From Hybos culiciformis (Eukaryota > Arthropoda > Insecta > Diptera > Hybotidae), in contig OZ023273.1 of the NCBI GenBank assembly GCA_964007475.1, positions 38,503,525 to 38,567,524 of the forward strand: a DNA stretch of 64,000 nt, given 5' to 3'. The position numbers were made by a program, and so were the translations under genes. The notes below the pieces were generated by a model. It made no database searches. It was not told where the DNA came from and was given only the letters and a program-made list of their open reading frames with translations. This document shows, piece after piece, positions 62,843-64,000 of the stretch (positions are counted from its first letter, which is position 1; each line of letters starts with the position of its first letter).

Positions 62843-63806
62843 ATGGATATCTTAATTAAATGTTTAATTATAATAATTTCAATGTTTATGTTATCAAATT
62901 GTGATATTTTTTGTCATAAAAAGAGAGTAAAACGATCCCAATTGAAATTTCCATATCACGGAATTGAACAAAAAATAGATCATTTTAATCCAGATGATAA
63001 TCGAACATGGAATATGGTAAAATTTATTTTTAACATATTGGACTTAAATTGTATTTAAATTTATTATAGATTTGCATTGTATGTACGTACATAAAAGTTC
63101 ACAAATAATAAATAATGTAATATTAAAAGTTCAAATAATTTTCTAAGCCAGAGAATAAAGAAAAAGACTTCTAATTTTTTTAATTAAAATATGCACTTAT
63201 AAGTTCTGTTGTTGTAAACAGAATTCTTAACATAGAATAAATTTTATTTATTCATTAAAATATGTATTTACATTATGTATATTATTTTATAAAATTTTCA
63301 AGCGTTATTCTAGCAGCTCTAGATATTTTAGACCTGGAGGTCCAATGATTATATATGTCGGAGGTGAGGATAGTATAGAAAATGATGACACAATATTTTT
63401 AACATCAGACTTATTAGTAGAAATAGCTAAAGATGTCCGAGGTTATCTCTTCCACACTGAACATAGATTTTATGGTGAATCTCAACCTTTTGAGTATGTT
63501 GGAAATAATAATTGAATTACTACTTTTTTATTGAATTTATGAATTATTTTAATGGATTTAAATTTTTTTTTAGAGATTTGAGGACTGAAAACTTAAAATA
63601 TCTTTCAATAGATCAAACAATGGCTGATTTAGCTCATTTTATCAAAAAAATGAAAGAAAAATATAGAAAGTTGAGCGATGCAAAGGTCATATTAACTGGA
63701 TGTTCTTATCCAGGTGCAGTGGTAACCAGATTTATGCAAACCTACCCAGAATTAGCGGATGGTGGATGGGCTTCTGGGGCTGATATATTAGCCAAAGTAG
63801 ATTATG
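62843..63806 (+). CDS. second S28 serine peptidase, first three exons (continues beyond window)
   Basis: Tandem paralogue of the preceding peptidase. Exons: 62843-63016, 63303-63493, 63574-63806; the last donor (G|GTAATT) leads to exons outside the window, and nothing in 63807-64000 matches exon 4 of the neighbour. Exons 2 and 3 have exactly the same lengths (191 and 233 bases) and phases as in the first gene. The N-terminus is a clean signal peptide (about 1-20, MDILIKCLIIIISMFMLSNC), followed by a basic KKRVKRS stretch with a furin-type site RVKR (28-31), then QKIDHFNPDD. MIIYVGGED, FHTEHRFYGESQPF and the elbow GCSYPG (Ser166) with GGWASGA follow. Unlike the first copy, this elbow keeps the consensus GxSYxG. 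Asp and His of the triad lie outside the window. Confidence 0.88.
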
Positions 63807-64000
63807 GTAATTATTATTTTTGCTCGAACCCATAATTAAAGTATATACATTTAAATCATATTTACTACGATAATTAAGGTATGAAAGCAATCATAATTAT
63901 AGGTATTCAGCTTTTCTGTGAAACATACATTAGAAGATCATTCATATCTTACTTACTTAAAAAAAACACTAAAATCAAACGGCTTTAGAAGAATTAGATG
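63807..64000 (+). other. intron 3 of the second S28 gene
   Basis: The GTAATT donor at 63807 opens an intron that reaches the window edge. A possible acceptor ATTATAG near 63,901 is followed by sequence unlike the fourth exon of the neighbour, so it is not accepted. Confidence 0.5.

Overview
The window is strongly AT-rich eukaryotic DNA with spliceosomal introns (GT..AG, often short), many small transposon relics and three recognisable gene families: an ionotropic receptor, a pickpocket-type DEG/ENaC channel and two S28 serine peptidases. This combination points to an insect. A fly or another AT-rich insect would fit, but the order is not resolved from sequence alone.

Positions 1-43,700 hold no gene I can support. 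They contain AT-rich intergenic DNA, homopolymer and microsatellite tracts, and a set of non-autonomous DNA transposons: a hAT-type element with an exact 8-bp target duplication at 2403-3115, a foldback element nested in an older MITE at 12737-13368, a mariner-type MITE at 35815-36360, and several long inverted repeats. A 5'-truncated LINE fragment lies at 36913-37347. Three short exon-like pieces at 25.8-27.1 kb may be remains of an odorant receptor, which is speculative.

Positions 43,701-64,000 hold the genes. A single-exon divergent ionotropic receptor lies on the minus strand (43701-45713); its start codon lies in the end of a repeat element. A complete nine-exon DEG/ENaC channel gene follows on the plus strand (48410-54672, 539 residues when spliced). 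Its introns carry four transposon insertions, and a fifth lies just past its poly(A) signal. Two tandem S28 peptidase genes follow on the plus strand: a complete eight-exon copy (57957-61239, 503 residues) and a second copy (62843 onward) that runs off the window. Their second and third exons have identical lengths, so they are tandem duplicates.

The receptor and the channel belong to chemosensory or mechanosensory families, and the peptidases to a lysosomal or secreted digestive-type family. Nothing suggests that these neighbours act as one system. The most distinctive things seen are the repeat-derived start of the receptor, altered gating and selectivity motifs in the channel, different N-terminal targeting in the two peptidases, and a multi-copy repeat family with a large internal hairpin. 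I found no tRNA, rRNA, CRISPR array or clearly novel system.
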